Shown here in pieces: positions 9,515 to 19,974 of a stretch of DNA of 64,000 nucleotides (positions are counted from its first letter, which is position 1; every line of letters starts with the position of its first letter). The notes beneath the pieces were generated by a model. That model saw nothing but the letters and a program-made list of their open reading frames with translations. It made no database searches and had not been told where the DNA came from. Origin of the DNA: Sphingopyxis witflariensis. Its GTDB lineage: Bacteria > Pseudomonadota > Alphaproteobacteria > Sphingomonadales > Sphingomonadaceae. The translations under genes were made by a program, and so were the position numbers. The stretch is taken from positions 186,001 to 250,000 of the forward strand of contig NZ_NISJ01000002.1 of NCBI RefSeq assembly GCF_002205635.1, written 5' to 3'.

Positions 9515-10749
9515 TTCTTGTTCCAGTTTCGGGTCATCGACACCCGTGCCGCATAGGGGTTCCGCCGGGTCAACGACAAGAGCAAACCCATGCCGATCGA
9601 CAAAGCGATGAAAGACGAGCCGCCATAGCTGATGAAGGGCAAGGTCATGCCCTTCGAGGGGAAGAGCTGGGTATTCACCGCCATATTGATCGTCGCCTGT
9701 CCGCCGAACTGCGCGATCAGTCCCGCGACCGCGAGGATCAGGAAGCTATCCTCTTCGTCGAGCAGGCGGACGAGAACACGGACGATGATCGCCAGATAGA
9801 TGGCGACGATCGCGAGGCAGGCGATCATCCCGAATTCTTCGCCGATGACCGAGAAGATATAGTCGGTGTGCGCTTCGGGCAGCTGGAATTTGGCGAGCCC
9901 CGCGCCGGGGCCGGTGCCGACGAGTCCGCCAGCGGTCAGCGTCGCATGCGCCTTATCGACCTGAAAACTGTCGCCCTGCGCGAACAGCCAGATGTTGATG
10001 CGCTGCTGCGCCACCGGGTAAAAGAAATAAGCAAGGACAAGGCCCGCGAAGCCCGCGCCGACGAGGCCCGCCAATATCCGCATCGACAGTCCGGCGACGA
10101 GCACGAGCACGAACCAGGTCGCGGCGAAGATGATCGTCTGTCCAAGGTCAGGCTGTCCCATCAACAGCGCCGCGATGACGCCGGTGAAAGCGAGGCTGAG
10201 CGGGACAACGGGCAAGCTCTGGTCGTGAAGGCGCAGCGACAATATCCACGCCAGCGACACCGCGAAAAAGGGTTTGAGGAATTCGGACGGCTGAAGCCGG
10301 AGGGCGCCGCTGCCGATCCAGCGCTGCGCGCCGTTCACCGTCGTTCCGACGAGCGGCACAAGAAATAGCAGCACCACGAACACCAACGTGCCGTAAATGG
10401 CGAAGCGCCGGGCCTGCGGCTTCGGCAACATCGACACCATCAGCATCACCGGGACGCCGAGGATCACCCACATCAGTTGGCGATAGAAATAATAAAGCGG
10501 ATCGAGCGAGGCGGTCGTGGTCGACAGCTTTTGCGCCGCGACCGGCGACGCCGCCGCGACGGCGACCAGCCCGACCGCAACGAGGATCGACACGAGCAGC
10601 AACAGCACGCGGTCGATTTCCCAGAACCACAGACCCAGCGGCGTGCGGTCAGCGCGGCTGAGGCGCGGGCCGCGGCGCTTGGTCGAGCGCTGCGCCGCGA
10701 TCACCGGCTTTTCCGGCGTCGCGTCCAGATTGTCCAGATTGCCGCTCAT
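9511..10749 (-). CDS. ftsW: Septal peptidoglycan glycosyltransferase FtsW
   Basis: SEDS-family polytopic membrane protein that polymerises lipid II at the septum together with its partner transpeptidase FtsI. The product is 412 residues with about ten hydrophobic helices beginning near residue 47. SEDS signatures are GAQRWIGSGALRLQPSEFLK and, near the end, FPSKGMTLPFISYGGSS. The cytoplasmic N-terminus is basic and Pro-rich. It overlaps murD by 4 bases. Confidence 0.96.
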   Translation of the reverse strand: MSGNLDNLDATPEKPVIAAQRSTKRRGPRLSRADRTPLGLWFWEIDRVLLLLVSILVAVGLVAVAAASPVAAQKLSTTTASLDPLYYFYRQLMWVILGVPVMLMVSMLPKPQARRFAIYGTLVFVVLLFLVPLVGTTVNGAQRWIGSGALRLQPSEFLKPFFAVSLAWILSLRLHDQSLPVVPLSLAFTGVIAALLMGQPDLGQTIIFAATWFVLVLVAGLSMRILAGLVGAGFAGLVLAYFFYPVAQQRINIWLFAQGDSFQVDKAHATLTAGGLVGTGPGAGLAKFQLPEAHTDYIFSVIGEEFGMIACLAIVAIYLAIIVRVLVRLLDEEDSFLILAVAGLIAQFGGQATINMAVNTQLFPSKGMTLPFISYGGSSFIALSIGMGLLLSLTRRNPYAARVSMTRNWNKK

Positions 10750-12050
10750 GCGTCGAGTTTCCGGACCAGTTCGCGGAACGCATCGCCGCGCTGCTCATAA
10801 TCCTTAAACTGGTCGAACGACGCACAGGCGGGCGACAAGAGGACGATATCGCCCGGCTGCACGGCGGCGGCGGCATGGGCCACCGCGGTCGCCATGTCAC
10901 CCGCCCGGTCGACCGGGATCGCATCGCCGATTTCGGCAGCGAAACCCTCCATCGCCTCACCGATCAGATAGGCGCGCTTGATATGCCCGAACCAAGGCTG
11001 GCACGCCTCCAGCCCGTCGCCCTTGGCCTTCCCACCAGCGATCCAGTGCAAACGCTGGTCCGGCGCCGGCGGAAATGCCGCCAGCGCCGGTGCAGCGGAA
11101 GCCGCGTTGGTCGCCTTGCTGTCATTATACCAGCGGGCGCCACGGGCTTCGCCGACCAATTCCATACGGTGCGGCAACGCGTTGTAGGTTGCGAGACCGC
11201 GTTCAATCTGTTCGTCGTTCAGGCCGAGCACGCGGCACACCGCAATCGCGCAGACGGCGTTCTGGGCGTTGTGCGGTCCCTGCAGCGCGGGCCAGCGCAC
11301 CTGGTCAACAGGGTCGATATCCTTCGCCGAGACGCGATGGAGGCGGTGGCTGATGCGGCTTGCGATCATCTTCGACGGGTCGTCATCGACCGCGACGATC
11401 GCGACCTGATCCTTGTGTTGGAGGTTGAACAGCCGCGCTTTCGACGCCGCATAGCCCGCGAAATCATCATAGCGATCGAGATGATCGGGGGTGATGTTGG
11501 TCAGCACCGCGATATCGCAGGCCAGATCGTGCGACAGGTCGATCTGATAACTCGATAGTTCGAGAATATAGACCCCGCCTTCGGGGAGCGGATCGCGCGA
11601 CAGGATCGGCAGGCCGATATTGCCGCCCATCAGCGACGGCACGCCTGCGCTTTCGAGCATATGGTGGACCAGCGCGGTAACGGTCGACTTGCCGTTGGTG
11701 CCGGTGATGCCGACGACGCGGTGCGGCGGCAGTTCGGCGCGGGCTTCGGCGAAGAGTTCGACGTCGCCAATCACCGGCACATGCGCTTCGCGGGCATGGG
11801 CGGCGATCGGGTGGCGGTTCAATGGCACGCCGGGCGACACGACGACCCCCGAAAAGCCGATGAGATCGACGACCAGCGGGTCGCCGATATCGGCGCCGAG
11901 CGCCATTGCATCATCGCGCGCGGCTTCGCGGTCGTCCCACGCGGTGACGCCTGCGCCGCTGGCGATCAGCGCCTCGACCGTCGCCAGCCCCGAGCGCGCC
12001 AGCCCCAGTACCGCATAGCGGCAACCGGCAAAGGCGCGCGAGGTGATCAA
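10746..12050 (-). CDS. murD: UDP-N-acetylmuramoylalanine--D-glutamate ligase MurD
   Basis: Cytoplasmic Mur ligase that adds D-glutamate. The product is 434 residues. The N-terminal Rossmann stretch is [17 protein letters not shown], the P-loop [15 protein letters not shown], and the C-terminal-domain segment is [11 protein letters not shown]. The only start in register with the rest of the operon is TTG at 12050, which overlaps the mraY stop as TTGA. No ATG lies near the family's normal N-terminus. A TTG start may hold expression down relative to its neighbours. Confidence 0.96.
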   Translation of the reverse strand: MITSRAFAGCRYAVLGLARSGLATVEALIASGAGVTAWDDREAARDDAMALGADIGDPLVVDLIGFSGVVVSPGVPLNRHPIAAHAREAHVPVIGDVELFAEARAELPPHRVVGITGTNGKSTVTALVHHMLESAGVPSLMGGNIGLPILSRDPLPEGGVYILELSSYQIDLSHDLACDIAVLTNITPDHLDRYDDFAGYAASKARLFNLQHKDQVAIVAVDDDPSKMIASRISHRLHRVSAKDIDPVDQVRWPALQGPHNAQNAVCAIAVCRVLGLNDEQIERGLATYNALPHRMELVGEARGARWYNDSKATNAASAAPALAAFPPAPDQRLHWIAGGKAKGDGLEACQPWFGHIKRAYLIGEAMEGFAAEIGDAIPVDRAGDMATAVAHAAAAVQPGDIVLLSPACASFDQFKDYEQRGDAFRELVRKLDA

Positions 12051-13117
12051 CGGAGTTTGAGCGTCGCGAGTCCCGCGAGTGCGAGGACGATCGAGACGAT
12101 CCAGAAACGGATGACGACGGTGGATTCCGGCCAGCCCAATTGTTCGAAATGATGGTGGATCGGCGCCATGCGGAACACGCGCTTGCCGGTGCGCTTGTAC
12201 CAGAACACCTGGATGATCACCGACAGGGCCTCGACCACGAACAGCCCGCCGATGATGACGAGCACCAGTTCATGCTGCGCGGTGACTGCAATCGTCGCGA
12301 GCGCGCCGCCCAATGCAAGGCTGCCGGTATCGCCCATGAACACCGCGGCGGGAGGCGCGTTGAACCACAGGAAAGCCAGGCACGCGCCGATAATTGCGGC
12401 GGCAAAGATGGCAAGCTCGCCCGCGCCGGGGACATGCGGGATGCCCAGATAGCCGGCGAATTTCGCATTACCCGACAGATAGACGATGATCAGCATCGCC
12501 ATGCTGGCGATGATCACCGGGAAGGTTGCGAGCCCGTCGAGCCCGTCGGTCAGGTTCACCGCATTGCCGAAACCGACGATCAGCACCATCGCAAAGACAT
12601 AATAGAGCGGCCCGAGCTGGATCACCGTGTCGCTGAAGAAGGGCAGATAGAGGTCGGTCCCGGTGCGCGAGACGATCAGCAGCACCGCGACCCCGGCAAT
12701 GATGAATTCGATGAGGAGACGGACGCGGCCTGGAATCCCGCGATGGCTGGCCTTGGTCACCTTGTCGAGATCGTCCATGAAACCGACTGCGGCGAAACCA
12801 CCGGTGACGAACAGACACGCCCAGACGAAACGGTTGGAGAGGTCCATCCACAGCAGCGCCGACACCATCAGCGAAATCAGGATCATCAGCCCGCCCATCG
12901 TCGGCGTACCGCGCTTGGCGAGATGGCTTTGCGGGCCGTCTTCGCGGATCGGCTGGCCCTTGCCCTGCCGCATGCGCAGCATCAGGATGAAGCGCGGCCC
13001 GATCCACAACCCCAGGATCAGCGCGGTCGCCACGGCGGCGCCCGAGCGGAAGCTCAGATAGCGGATGAGATTAAGAACCCCCGGAAAGCCAAGCCATTCC
13101 GCCAGCCAGTAAAGCAT
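12047..13117 (-). CDS. mraY: Phospho-MurNAc-pentapeptide transferase MraY
   Basis: Polytopic inner-membrane enzyme that transfers phospho-MurNAc-pentapeptide to undecaprenyl phosphate, forming lipid I. The product is 356 residues beginning [16 protein letters not shown], a typical MraY start; a TTG one codon upstream is possible. Family motifs are KRGTPTMGG (near residue 70), GFMDDLDK with the catalytic aspartates, [10 protein letters not shown], and [12 protein letters not shown], plus the HHHFE motif near the end. It is coupled to murF upstream by TGATG. Confidence 0.97.
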   Translation of the reverse strand: MLYWLAEWLGFPGVLNLIRYLSFRSGAAVATALILGLWIGPRFILMLRMRQGKGQPIREDGPQSHLAKRGTPTMGGLMILISLMVSALLWMDLSNRFVWACLFVTGGFAAVGFMDDLDKVTKASHRGIPGRVRLLIEFIIAGVAVLLIVSRTGTDLYLPFFSDTVIQLGPLYYVFAMVLIVGFGNAVNLTDGLDGLATFPVIIASMAMLIIVYLSGNAKFAGYLGIPHVPGAGELAIFAAAIIGACLAFLWFNAPPAAVFMGDTGSLALGGALATIAVTAQHELVLVIIGGLFVVEALSVIIQVFWYKRTGKRVFRMAPIHHHFEQLGWPESTVVIRFWIVSIVLALAGLATLKLR

Positions 13118-14493
13118 CAATATTCCCCATTGGTCAGCGCGGTCACAAGATGCGACAGGCCGACACTGTTCGATCCCTTGATCAGCACAGCATCGCCGGC
13201 CCGGATCAAGTCGCCCAGCCGCGCCTTGGCGGCCGGGTGGTCGGCCACATGCGCGAAATCGATACGCCCCTCAAGCGCTTTGGCGAGCGGCGCCATCTCT
13301 TCGCCGACCAGCAGGGCGAATTGCACTTCCGCCGCGACGAGCGGAGCGGCGAGCGCGGCATGATAGGCATTTCCGTCCGGCCCCAGCTCTTTCATCGCAC
13401 CCAGAATCGCCACCCGGCGGCCTGCGGATTCGCGGCCGAGCTGTTCGATGGTGACCGCCATCGACGCGGGATTGGCATTATAGCTTTCGTCGATCAGCAA
13501 CAGGTCGCCGCCGGGTATTGTGATCCGGTGCCGCGCGCCGCGCCCGGCGAGCCCGCCCATTTCGGCGAAGGCCAGCCCCGCCGCAGGCAGGTCGCCGCCG
13601 ACCGCCTTGACCGCCGCCAGCACCGCGAGCGCGTTCGACACCCAATGCGCGCCGGTCTGCGAAATGGTGAAGCAGAGCAAGGCTTCCTGCACCTGCGCGG
13701 TGACGAGCGAACCGCCCTGCCCGTCGGACAGCCAGTCGACCGCGCGGACATCGGCGCCTTCGCCGAGGCCAAAGCTGACGATATGCGCGGCATGTTGTTC
13801 GGCCTTGGCGCGCAGCTGCGCATAATGCGGGCTGTCGAAGGGGAGGATCGCGGTGCCGCCGGGCTCGAGCCCTTCAAAAATCTCGCCCTTCGCGTCGGCG
13901 ATCGCCTCTTCGCTGCCGAAATATTCCATATGCGCGGGTGCGATGGTGGTGACGATCGCGACATGCGGGCAGACCATGCGGGTCAATTCGGCGAGTTCGC
14001 CGGCGTGGTTCATCCCCATTTCGAACACGCCATAATCGGCGGTCGAGGGCATGCGCGCGAGGCTCAATGGCACGCCGACATGGTTGTTATAGCTTTTGAC
14101 CGAACGGTGCGCTTTTCCCGGACGAAAACGGTCGAGCGCGGCGAACAGCGCCTCCTTCGTCCCCGTCTTGCCCGCCGATCCGGTGACGCCGATGATCCGG
14201 CCATGACTGCGCGCGCGCGACGCGGCGCCGAGTGCGTTCAGCGCCGCCACGCTGTCGGTGACGAGTATGTGGGGATGGTCGATCGCAGTTTCGCAGACAA
14301 TGCCCGCGGCGCCCGCGGCGATCGCGTTGTCGATGAACTTATGCCCGTCGGTCGCCTCGCCGCGCATCGCGACGAACAGGTCGCCCTTCGTCACTTCACG
14401 CGAGTCAAACGCGACGCCCTGCACGGTAAAGTCGGCGCTCGCCGACCCGCCGGTGGCGGCGGCGATGGCGCGGGCGGTCCACAACGGGGTCAT
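13117..14493 (-). CDS. murF: UDP-MurNAc-tripeptide--D-Ala-D-Ala ligase MurF
   Basis: Cytoplasmic Mur ligase that adds the D-Ala-D-Ala dipeptide made by Ddl. The product is 458 residues from the ATG at 14493, which overlaps the murE stop as ATGA; an upstream start would add three residues. The P-loop [13 protein letters not shown] is near residue 125, and the central [14 protein letters not shown] stretch is typical of MurF. It is followed by mraY with a 1-base overlap. Confidence 0.96.
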   Translation of the reverse strand: MTPLWTARAIAAATGGSASADFTVQGVAFDSREVTKGDLFVAMRGEATDGHKFIDNAIAAGAAGIVCETAIDHPHILVTDSVAALNALGAASRARSHGRIIGVTGSAGKTGTKEALFAALDRFRPGKAHRSVKSYNNHVGVPLSLARMPSTADYGVFEMGMNHAGELAELTRMVCPHVAIVTTIAPAHMEYFGSEEAIADAKGEIFEGLEPGGTAILPFDSPHYAQLRAKAEQHAAHIVSFGLGEGADVRAVDWLSDGQGGSLVTAQVQEALLCFTISQTGAHWVSNALAVLAAVKAVGGDLPAAGLAFAEMGGLAGRGARHRITIPGGDLLLIDESYNANPASMAVTIEQLGRESAGRRVAILGAMKELGPDGNAYHAALAAPLVAAEVQFALLVGEEMAPLAKALEGRIDFAHVADHPAAKARLGDLIRAGDAVLIKGSNSVGLSHLVTALTNGEY

Positions 14494-15929
14494 GCCGCAC
14501 ACTCGCGCGCGACGGCCACATCGTCAAAGGGAATCACCCGCATTTCGGCGCCCGCGCCGACAATCTGGCCCTGTTCATGTCCCTTTCCGGCGATGCAGAT
14601 GATGTCGTCGGCGCGCGCCTCCGCAATCGCGGCAGCGATCGCGGCGCGACGGTCGCCGATGATTTGCGCGCCCGGCGCACCCCTGGCGATCGCGGCACGG
14701 ATGAGCGCGGGGTCTTCGCCGCGCGGATTATCGTCGGTAATGATCAGAACCTCTGCCTTGGCTGCGGCAACCTTGCCCATTTCGGGGCGCTTCGCCTGAT
14801 CGCGATCGCCGCCCGCGCCAAACACGAGGATCAGACGGCCGGTCGCGTGCGGGCGCAGCGCATCGAGCGCGGCCTCGATAGCGTCCGGCGTATGAGCATA
14901 ATCAACATAGACGGGCGCACCCGCACGGGTGATCGCCGCGCGTTCGAGCCGTCCGCGCACCGGCTGGAGCCGCGCGAGATTTCCAAGCGTCTGTGCAACA
15001 TCGCCGCCCGTCGCGATGACGAGGCCCGCCGAAACGAGCGCATTGGCGACCTGATAGGCGCCGATCAGCGGCAGTTCGACCTTTTGCGTCATGTCGTCTG
15101 CGGCGATGACGAGCGACTGGCCGAGCTGGGTGGGCTCACGCGAGACGAGACGCAAATCCTTGCCGGTCGCGCCGACGGTCATCAGGCGCACGCCGCGCTT
15201 CGTCACCGTTTCTTCTACGGCGGGCGACCAGATATCGTCGTTCCAGAGCACCGCTACACCGTTCGCGTCGACCACCTCGGTAAACAGCCGCATCTTCGCG
15301 GCGAGATAGGCCTCCATTGTACCATGATAGTCGAGATGATCGTGACTGAGATTGGTGAAAGCAGCCGCCTTCACCGCCAGGCCTTCGGTGCGATATTGAT
15401 CGAGGCCGTGGCTCGACGCCTCGAACGCCGCATGGGTGACGCCCTCGGCGGCGAGCCCCGACATATTGCCGAGGAAGGTGACGATATCGGGAGTCGTGAG
15501 GCCAGTCGAGGCGCTCTCGTTCGAGGTCGTGATGCCGAGCGTGCCGATCGACGCCGCCTGAAACCCGGCCATCCGCCAAAGCTGGCGCGTCATTTCGACG
15601 GTCGAGGTCTTGCCGTTGGTCCCCGTCACCGCAACGCAGGTCGCAGGAAAGCGGTGAAAGTAGCGCGCGGCGATATGGGCAAAGGCGCGGCGCGGGTTGG
15701 CGTCGGCGATATGGACCGCGCCCTCGACCCGCGCTTCGGGCCGTGCGACGACCGCGATCGCGCCTGCAGCAATCGCCGCCGCGATATAATCTTCGCCGTT
15801 GAATTTTTCGCCGACAAAGGCGCCAAAGATCGTTCCCGGCGCGACCTTGCGATGGTCGATGGCGAGCCCGGTCACCACCGGGTCCGCCCCTGCCAGACCC
15901 TGATCGCCGAGCAGAGCGGCGAGGCGCAT
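14490..15929 (-). CDS. murE: UDP-MurNAc-L-Ala-D-Glu--meso-DAP ligase MurE
   Basis: Cytoplasmic Mur ligase that adds the third stem residue. The product is 479 residues. The P-loop GTNGKTST is at about 103-110. The substrate-specificity motif DDNPRGEDP near residue 398 has the DNPR form that selects meso-diaminopimelate over lysine, as expected in a Gram-negative bacterium. The start overlaps the ftsI stop as TAATG. The same tripeptide is re-used by the Mpl enzyme encoded at 28455. Confidence 0.97.
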   Translation of the reverse strand: MRLAALLGDQGLAGADPVVTGLAIDHRKVAPGTIFGAFVGEKFNGEDYIAAAIAAGAIAVVARPEARVEGAVHIADANPRRAFAHIAARYFHRFPATCVAVTGTNGKTSTVEMTRQLWRMAGFQAASIGTLGITTSNESASTGLTTPDIVTFLGNMSGLAAEGVTHAAFEASSHGLDQYRTEGLAVKAAAFTNLSHDHLDYHGTMEAYLAAKMRLFTEVVDANGVAVLWNDDIWSPAVEETVTKRGVRLMTVGATGKDLRLVSREPTQLGQSLVIAADDMTQKVELPLIGAYQVANALVSAGLVIATGGDVAQTLGNLARLQPVRGRLERAAITRAGAPVYVDYAHTPDAIEAALDALRPHATGRLILVFGAGGDRDQAKRPEMGKVAAAKAEVLIITDDNPRGEDPALIRAAIARGAPGAQIIGDRRAAIAAAIAEARADDIICIAGKGHEQGQIVGAGAEMRVIPFDDVAVARECAA

Positions 15930-17623
15930 TACTCGCCTTCCCCGTTTTTCCAGAGCAGCGGTGTCAGTTCGGACACGTCGACGTCACGGCTCTCGTCTGG
16001 GAAGACGCCCAGCATCGGCCCGGCGCGCATCACGACCTTCTGGACCACCGGCGCGACCGTCCAGCCCGCGGTGCGCTGGCCCGAGCTGAAGGCATTGCCC
16101 TTGGGCTCGTCGATCATCGCGAGGATGACGTAACGCGGATTGTCCATCGGGAAAGCAGCGGCGAAGGTCGAGACGAGCGAGGTCCGGCGATAGCCGCCCG
16201 CACCCGGCTTTTCGGCGCTGCCGGTCTTGCCGCCGACGCGGAAACCGGGAGCATCGGCCTTTTTGCCGGTGCCGTCGGACACGATCAGGCGGAGCAGCTG
16301 GCGCATCCGCGCGCTGGTCGCAGCCTTGAACACGCGGCGCCCCTGCGGCGGCGCCTTGTCGCCCAGTTTCAGCACCGTCGCGGGGCGATAGATGCCGCCG
16401 TTGACCATCGCGGCATAAGCGCTGGCGAGGTGCAGCGGGGTCACGGCGATGCCATGGCCATAGCTGGTCGTCATTGTCGTCAGCCGGCCCCAATTTTTGG
16501 GCCACAGCGGGAAAGCGCGTTCCTTCAGCTCGATCTCGGGCCGCCCGTCGAATTCGAGGTTGCGGAACAACTCCTCCATCTTTTCGCGGCCGAGTTCGTC
16601 GGCGATGCGCGCGGTGGCGATGTTCGAGCTATGGATCAATGTTTCGGGAACGTTGAGCCAGCGCCCCATATTGTGCGAATCGCGGATACGAAAACCTGCG
16701 ATCGGGAGCGGCTGGGTCGCGTCATAGCGGCGCGCCATGCTAGTGACCGTCCCGGCGTCGATCGCGGCGGCAATCGACAGCGGCTTGAAGGTCGAACCCA
16801 GCTCGTAAAGATTATAGGTGACCGCGTTGCGCCGCGTCGCCGGATTGCTGCCCGTCAGCTTGTTGGGATTGAAGGTCGGCAGCGAGGTCATCGCGACGAC
16901 TTCGCCGGTGTGGACGTCGAGGATGATGCCTGCCCCGCCGATCGCTTCCAAATTGGTGACGGCGTTGGAGAGTTCGCTTTCGAGTACGCCCTGCACGCGC
17001 GTATCGATCGACAGCGCCAGCGGCTCGCCGCGCGTCGCCTTGTCGATCAGCCGCTGGTCGAATGCGCCTTCGACCCCGGTGACGCCATGGCCTTCGGCGT
17101 TGAGGAAGCCCATGACATGCGCCGCGAGCGTCAGCTGCGGATAGAGGCGCTCCTTTTCGCGTGGAAAGTCGAAACCGACGTCGCCGATCGCATTCACCGC
17201 CGCAACCTGATCGGGCAGCGCGCGGCGGCGGATATAGGTCGGGCGCGATCCGCTGACCTTGGCCAGCAATTCCTCACGCGTCATGTCGGGGAAAATCTTG
17301 TGGAGTTCGTCGGCGAGGAACTGGCGGTTGTTGAGCAGTTTCTCGGGCACGACGCGAATCGAATAGCCGTCGATCGTGCGCGCCAGCGGGACGCCGTTGC
17401 GGTCGACGATGTCGGCGCGCGCCGGAATGAAGGCCGCCGAACCATTGCCGCGCCCCGTTCCGGCGTCGAAGACGACGAAATAGACGAGGCGCACCGACAC
17501 GAGGAAAAAGGCCGCCATGAACAGCAACATCAGGATCATCAGCCGCTGCTGCGCGGTCAGCAATATCTGCTGCCGCACCCCTGCGGTACGAACCCTGGCT
17601 GGACGGACGACCAGCGTGTTCAT
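15929..17623 (-). CDS. ftsI: Septal transpeptidase FtsI (PBP3)
   Basis: Class B penicillin-binding protein that cross-links septal peptidoglycan with FtsW. The product is 564 residues. A single membrane helix (LMILMLLFMAAFFLVSVRLVYF) lies at about 28-50, followed by the pedestal domain containing RADIVDRNGVPLA. The transpeptidase domain has S277-TF-K280 as SxxK, SSN at 332-334 and KTG in GGKTGSAEK near residue 470. It overlaps the preceding ftsL-like gene by ATGA. Confidence 0.97.
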   Translation of the reverse strand: MNTLVVRPARVRTAGVRQQILLTAQQRLMILMLLFMAAFFLVSVRLVYFVVFDAGTGRGNGSAAFIPARADIVDRNGVPLARTIDGYSIRVVPEKLLNNRQFLADELHKIFPDMTREELLAKVSGSRPTYIRRRALPDQVAAVNAIGDVGFDFPREKERLYPQLTLAAHVMGFLNAEGHGVTGVEGAFDQRLIDKATRGEPLALSIDTRVQGVLESELSNAVTNLEAIGGAGIILDVHTGEVVAMTSLPTFNPNKLTGSNPATRRNAVTYNLYELGSTFKPLSIAAAIDAGTVTSMARRYDATQPLPIAGFRIRDSHNMGRWLNVPETLIHSSNIATARIADELGREKMEELFRNLEFDGRPEIELKERAFPLWPKNWGRLTTMTTSYGHGIAVTPLHLASAYAAMVNGGIYRPATVLKLGDKAPPQGRRVFKAATSARMRQLLRLIVSDGTGKKADAPGFRVGGKTGSAEKPGAGGYRRTSLVSTFAAAFPMDNPRYVILAMIDEPKGNAFSSGQRTAGWTVAPVVQKVVMRAGPMLGVFPDESRDVDVSELTPLLWKNGEGE

Positions 17624-18216
17624 CGGCCGGACTTGCCTCCCGCCGCCTCGGCCGCTGCCGCGCGCTTGAGATCGGCGAGGGTCGATTCAGCGAGCAGCTG
17701 ATCCTCGATCATCTTCAACTGTTCGCGGCGGCGCGTCGGCGCCATGCGCGGCGCGGCGTCGCTGCGAATATCCGAGGCTTCCGCCTGCGCGATCTGGATC
17801 GGCTTGGCGGTGACGATGGGCTTGGTGACCGGGCTGACCTTTTCCGCCGCAGGCGTTCCGACCGGCGACACCATCGCCATCAGCACCGGCGCGACATCAT
17901 TCGCGCCGCGCGCGCGCGGCAGGCGGTCGAACGACGCGAGTTGGCGTTCGTTCGAGAGATACTGCCCTGCCGACGGCGCCGAGTAACCGAAGGTGTCGGC
18001 ATTCCACTGTTCGAGCTGACGCATCGAGGCGCGCACCGCGAGTTCGGATTCGAGATAGCGGATATTGTCGCGCGTGCGGTCGATCTGCTTTTCGATGCGC
18101 GACAATTCGCTGCGCGTCGCCGCGACCTTCAGCGACACCGGATAAAGGATCATCGCGAAGACGAGCACGAGCAGGACCAGGCCGATTCCCTGGAGTTTAC
18201 GAGCAGCCATCAACAT
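17620..18216 (-). CDS. FtsL-like bitopic division protein
   Basis: The 198-residue protein sits where ftsL lies in dcw clusters, between rsmH and ftsI. It has one N-terminal transmembrane helix ([20 protein letters not shown], about 11-30). A coiled-coil stretch follows ([20 protein letters not shown]), as expected for FtsL pairing with FtsB and FtsQ. The C-terminal 130 residues form an Ala/Pro-rich tail absent from short FtsL proteins. Two ATGs compete: 18216 is 8 bases from GGAG and is chosen, while 18210 overlaps the rsmH stop as TGATG. Sequence conservation in FtsL is very low, so the assignment rests on topology and position. Confidence 0.8.
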   Translation of the reverse strand: MLMAARKLQGIGLVLLVLVFAMILYPVSLKVAATRSELSRIEKQIDRTRDNIRYLESELAVRASMRQLEQWNADTFGYSAPSAGQYLSNERQLASFDRLPRARGANDVAPVLMAMVSPVGTPAAEKVSPVTKPIVTAKPIQIAQAEASDIRSDAAPRMAPTRRREQLKMIEDQLLAESTLADLKRAAAAEAAGGKSGR

Positions 18217-19202
18217 GACATCGTCTCCTTCCCTGAATTTCCTTGGGTCGAACTGTCGGGCCAGGCAGGGGCCGCGGTGCGAACCGCGCTGCGCAGCGTT
18301 GCCGAACGGGCGCGCGGGTTGCGCGCCTCTTCGGCCTTGCTCGGCCGCACCTTGCGCGCCGGGGTTTCGAAAGTTGCGGCCCGCGCCAGAGGGAGCGGCG
18401 CGGGCCGGTGGCGCGAACCGGCGGCATCGCCCCCGCTGCGTTCGCGCAAGAAATTCTTCACGATGCGATCCTCGGTACTGTGGAAACTGACGACCGCGAG
18501 GCGGCCGCCGGGGCGAAGCAGGCGCTCGGCGGCGGCAAGGCCCGCGTTCAGCTCGTCGAGTTCGCCGTTGATGTGGATGCGAATCGCCTGAAAGCTTTTC
18601 GTCGACGGATCCTTGGGCGCACCGGGCGGGTGGCGCAGCGCCTTGCGGATCACCACCGCGAGTTCGCCGGTGCGGCTGAGCGGACGCGCTGCGACGATCG
18701 CGCGCGCGACGCGGCGCGACTGGCGCTCGTCGCCATAGTGAAAGAGGATGTCGGCGATCTCGGCCTCATCGGCGCGGTTGAGCCATTCGGCCGCGCTTTC
18801 GCCGTCCTGCGCCATGCGCATGTCGAGCGGACCGTCCTTCTGGAAGGAAAAGCCGCGCTCGCTGCGATCGAGCTGCATCGACGACACGCCGATATCGAAG
18901 ACGATGCCATCGACTTCGCCGACGCCCTGTTCGGCGAGCAGCCGGTCGATTTCGCCGAAGCGGCCGTGAACGAGGCGCAGCCGACCTTCACTGGCGTCGA
19001 CCAGCGCCTGCCCTTCGGCAATCGCATCGGGATCGCGGTCGCAGGCGATGACGTTCGCGCCCGCGGCCAGCATCGCGCGAGTATAGCCGCCGGCACCGAA
19101 GGTCGCGTCGACATGCAACTCGCCGGGGGCAATGGCGAGCGCGGCGACGATTTCATCGCGGAGAACCGGATCGTGGCGGGGATCGCGGGGCAGGTCGGTC
19201 AT
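18210..19202 (-). CDS. rsmH: 16S rRNA m4C1402 methyltransferase RsmH (MraW)
   Basis: SAM-dependent methyltransferase acting on C1402 of 16S rRNA. The product is 330 residues from the ATG at 19202 ([19 protein letters not shown]). That start overlaps the mraZ stop by 4 bases, so upstream in-frame codons are rejected. The SAM loop is [15 protein letters not shown], with [11 protein letters not shown], the [15 protein letters not shown] stretch and [15 protein letters not shown] near the C-terminus all typical of RsmH. It is the second gene of the dcw operon. Confidence 0.97.
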   Translation of the reverse strand: MTDLPRDPRHDPVLRDEIVAALAIAPGELHVDATFGAGGYTRAMLAAGANVIACDRDPDAIAEGQALVDASEGRLRLVHGRFGEIDRLLAEQGVGEVDGIVFDIGVSSMQLDRSERGFSFQKDGPLDMRMAQDGESAAEWLNRADEAEIADILFHYGDERQSRRVARAIVAARPLSRTGELAVVIRKALRHPPGAPKDPSTKSFQAIRIHINGELDELNAGLAAAERLLRPGGRLAVVSFHSTEDRIVKNFLRERSGGDAAGSRHRPAPLPLARAATFETPARKVRPSKAEEARNPRARSATLRSAVRTAAPAWPDSSTQGNSGKETMSC

Positions 19203-19699
19203 TTGCGCCCCTTCCCTTTTGCGGCATCCCATGCGGCGGCGAGACGCTGCAAGACGGGATCGGCGTCGACACATTCGGCCACGGTCGGCAGCCACCATAT
19301 TTCAAAGCGGCGTCCCGACCCCACAAAAGCCGTCGCGCCGGCATCGCCGACGCGGTCGCGGTGGATGAAGCTGGGCAGGAAACGACCGCTGTCGTCGAGC
19401 GCATAGGGCTCGGTATAACTGAAGCGCTTCTTGAACGCGGCATCTTCGTCAAAGTCTAGGTTGCGCGCGAGCGCGGTGTCGCGGTCGCGTTCGATTTCAC
19501 CGTTCAGCCGGTCATATTGATCCTGGCCATAGGCGACCAGGCAGGGCAGCTTTTCGTGGAAGCCGACCCAGAGCACGCGCTGGCCATCCGCATTCAGGGG
19601 CACATTGTTGCGGAATTGTGAGGGGACGGCGATGCGCCCCTTGCCATCGATCGCGGCAAAGTTGGTGCCCGCATACTGACCCGGGGTCACAACCGCCAT
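19199..19699 (-). CDS. mraZ: Transcriptional regulator MraZ
   Basis: DNA-binding AbrB-like protein, first gene of the dcw operon and in E. coli its repressor. From the ATG at 19699 the product is 166 residues ([11 protein letters not shown]). GGGGGG lies 7 bases upstream of that start; a TTG at 19732 would add 11 residues and cannot be excluded. The two tandem SpoVT/AbrB-like halves are visible: [16 protein letters not shown] near residue 15 and [17 protein letters not shown] near residue 95. The G-tract array just upstream is the likely operator. Confidence 0.95.
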   Translation of the reverse strand: MAVVTPGQYAGTNFAAIDGKGRIAVPSQFRNNVPLNADGQRVLWVGFHEKLPCLVAYGQDQYDRLNGEIERDRDTALARNLDFDEDAAFKKRFSYTEPYALDDSGRFLPSFIHRDRVGDAGATAFVGSGRRFEIWWLPTVAECVDADPVLQRLAAAWDAAKGKGRK

Positions 19700-19812
19700 C
19701 GAACTGCCCCCCGTATTCGCGCCACCGGGCAAAGCTTCCCTGTCCCCAAAATCGCGGATTTCGGGCCGAATGACTCAGGTGGAGATTGCCCCTCTCCGAT
19801 TCCTGACTACCA

Positions 19813-19856
19813 ACTATAGATCGGGGTGGAAAGGGGTAAATTAGGGCAAAATGGGG
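19813..19856 (-). promoter_or_regulatory. mraZ promoter with candidate MraZ operator (four G-tracts at 10-bp spacing)
   Basis: Read on the minus strand, TTTACC (19840-19835) and TATAGT (19818-19813), 16 bases apart, make a plausible -35/-10 pair for the dcw operon. On the plus strand, G-tracts start at 19823, 19833, 19844 and 19853, a spacing of one helical turn, and cover the -35 box and spacer. MraZ of E. coli is known to bind short TGGG-type direct repeats with a 10-bp period in its own promoter, so this array is the expected autorepression site. The exact base preference here is inference. Confidence 0.6.
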
Positions 19857-19974
19857 AGAAGAGACCCAATTCATCGCAAAACGAGAGCAAAAGCCAGTCA
19901 AAAGCGATCGGCGAGGCAAAATCGCGTACCAGGCGGGTGCCAGAAATGATGGAAAAGGCCGCTCTGCGCGGCGC

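Noticed and set aside
13150..14799. 549-codon plus-strand frame across murF and murE
   Set aside because: Antisense to two certain Mur ligase genes. Composition is typical of shadow frames and there is no recognisable motif.
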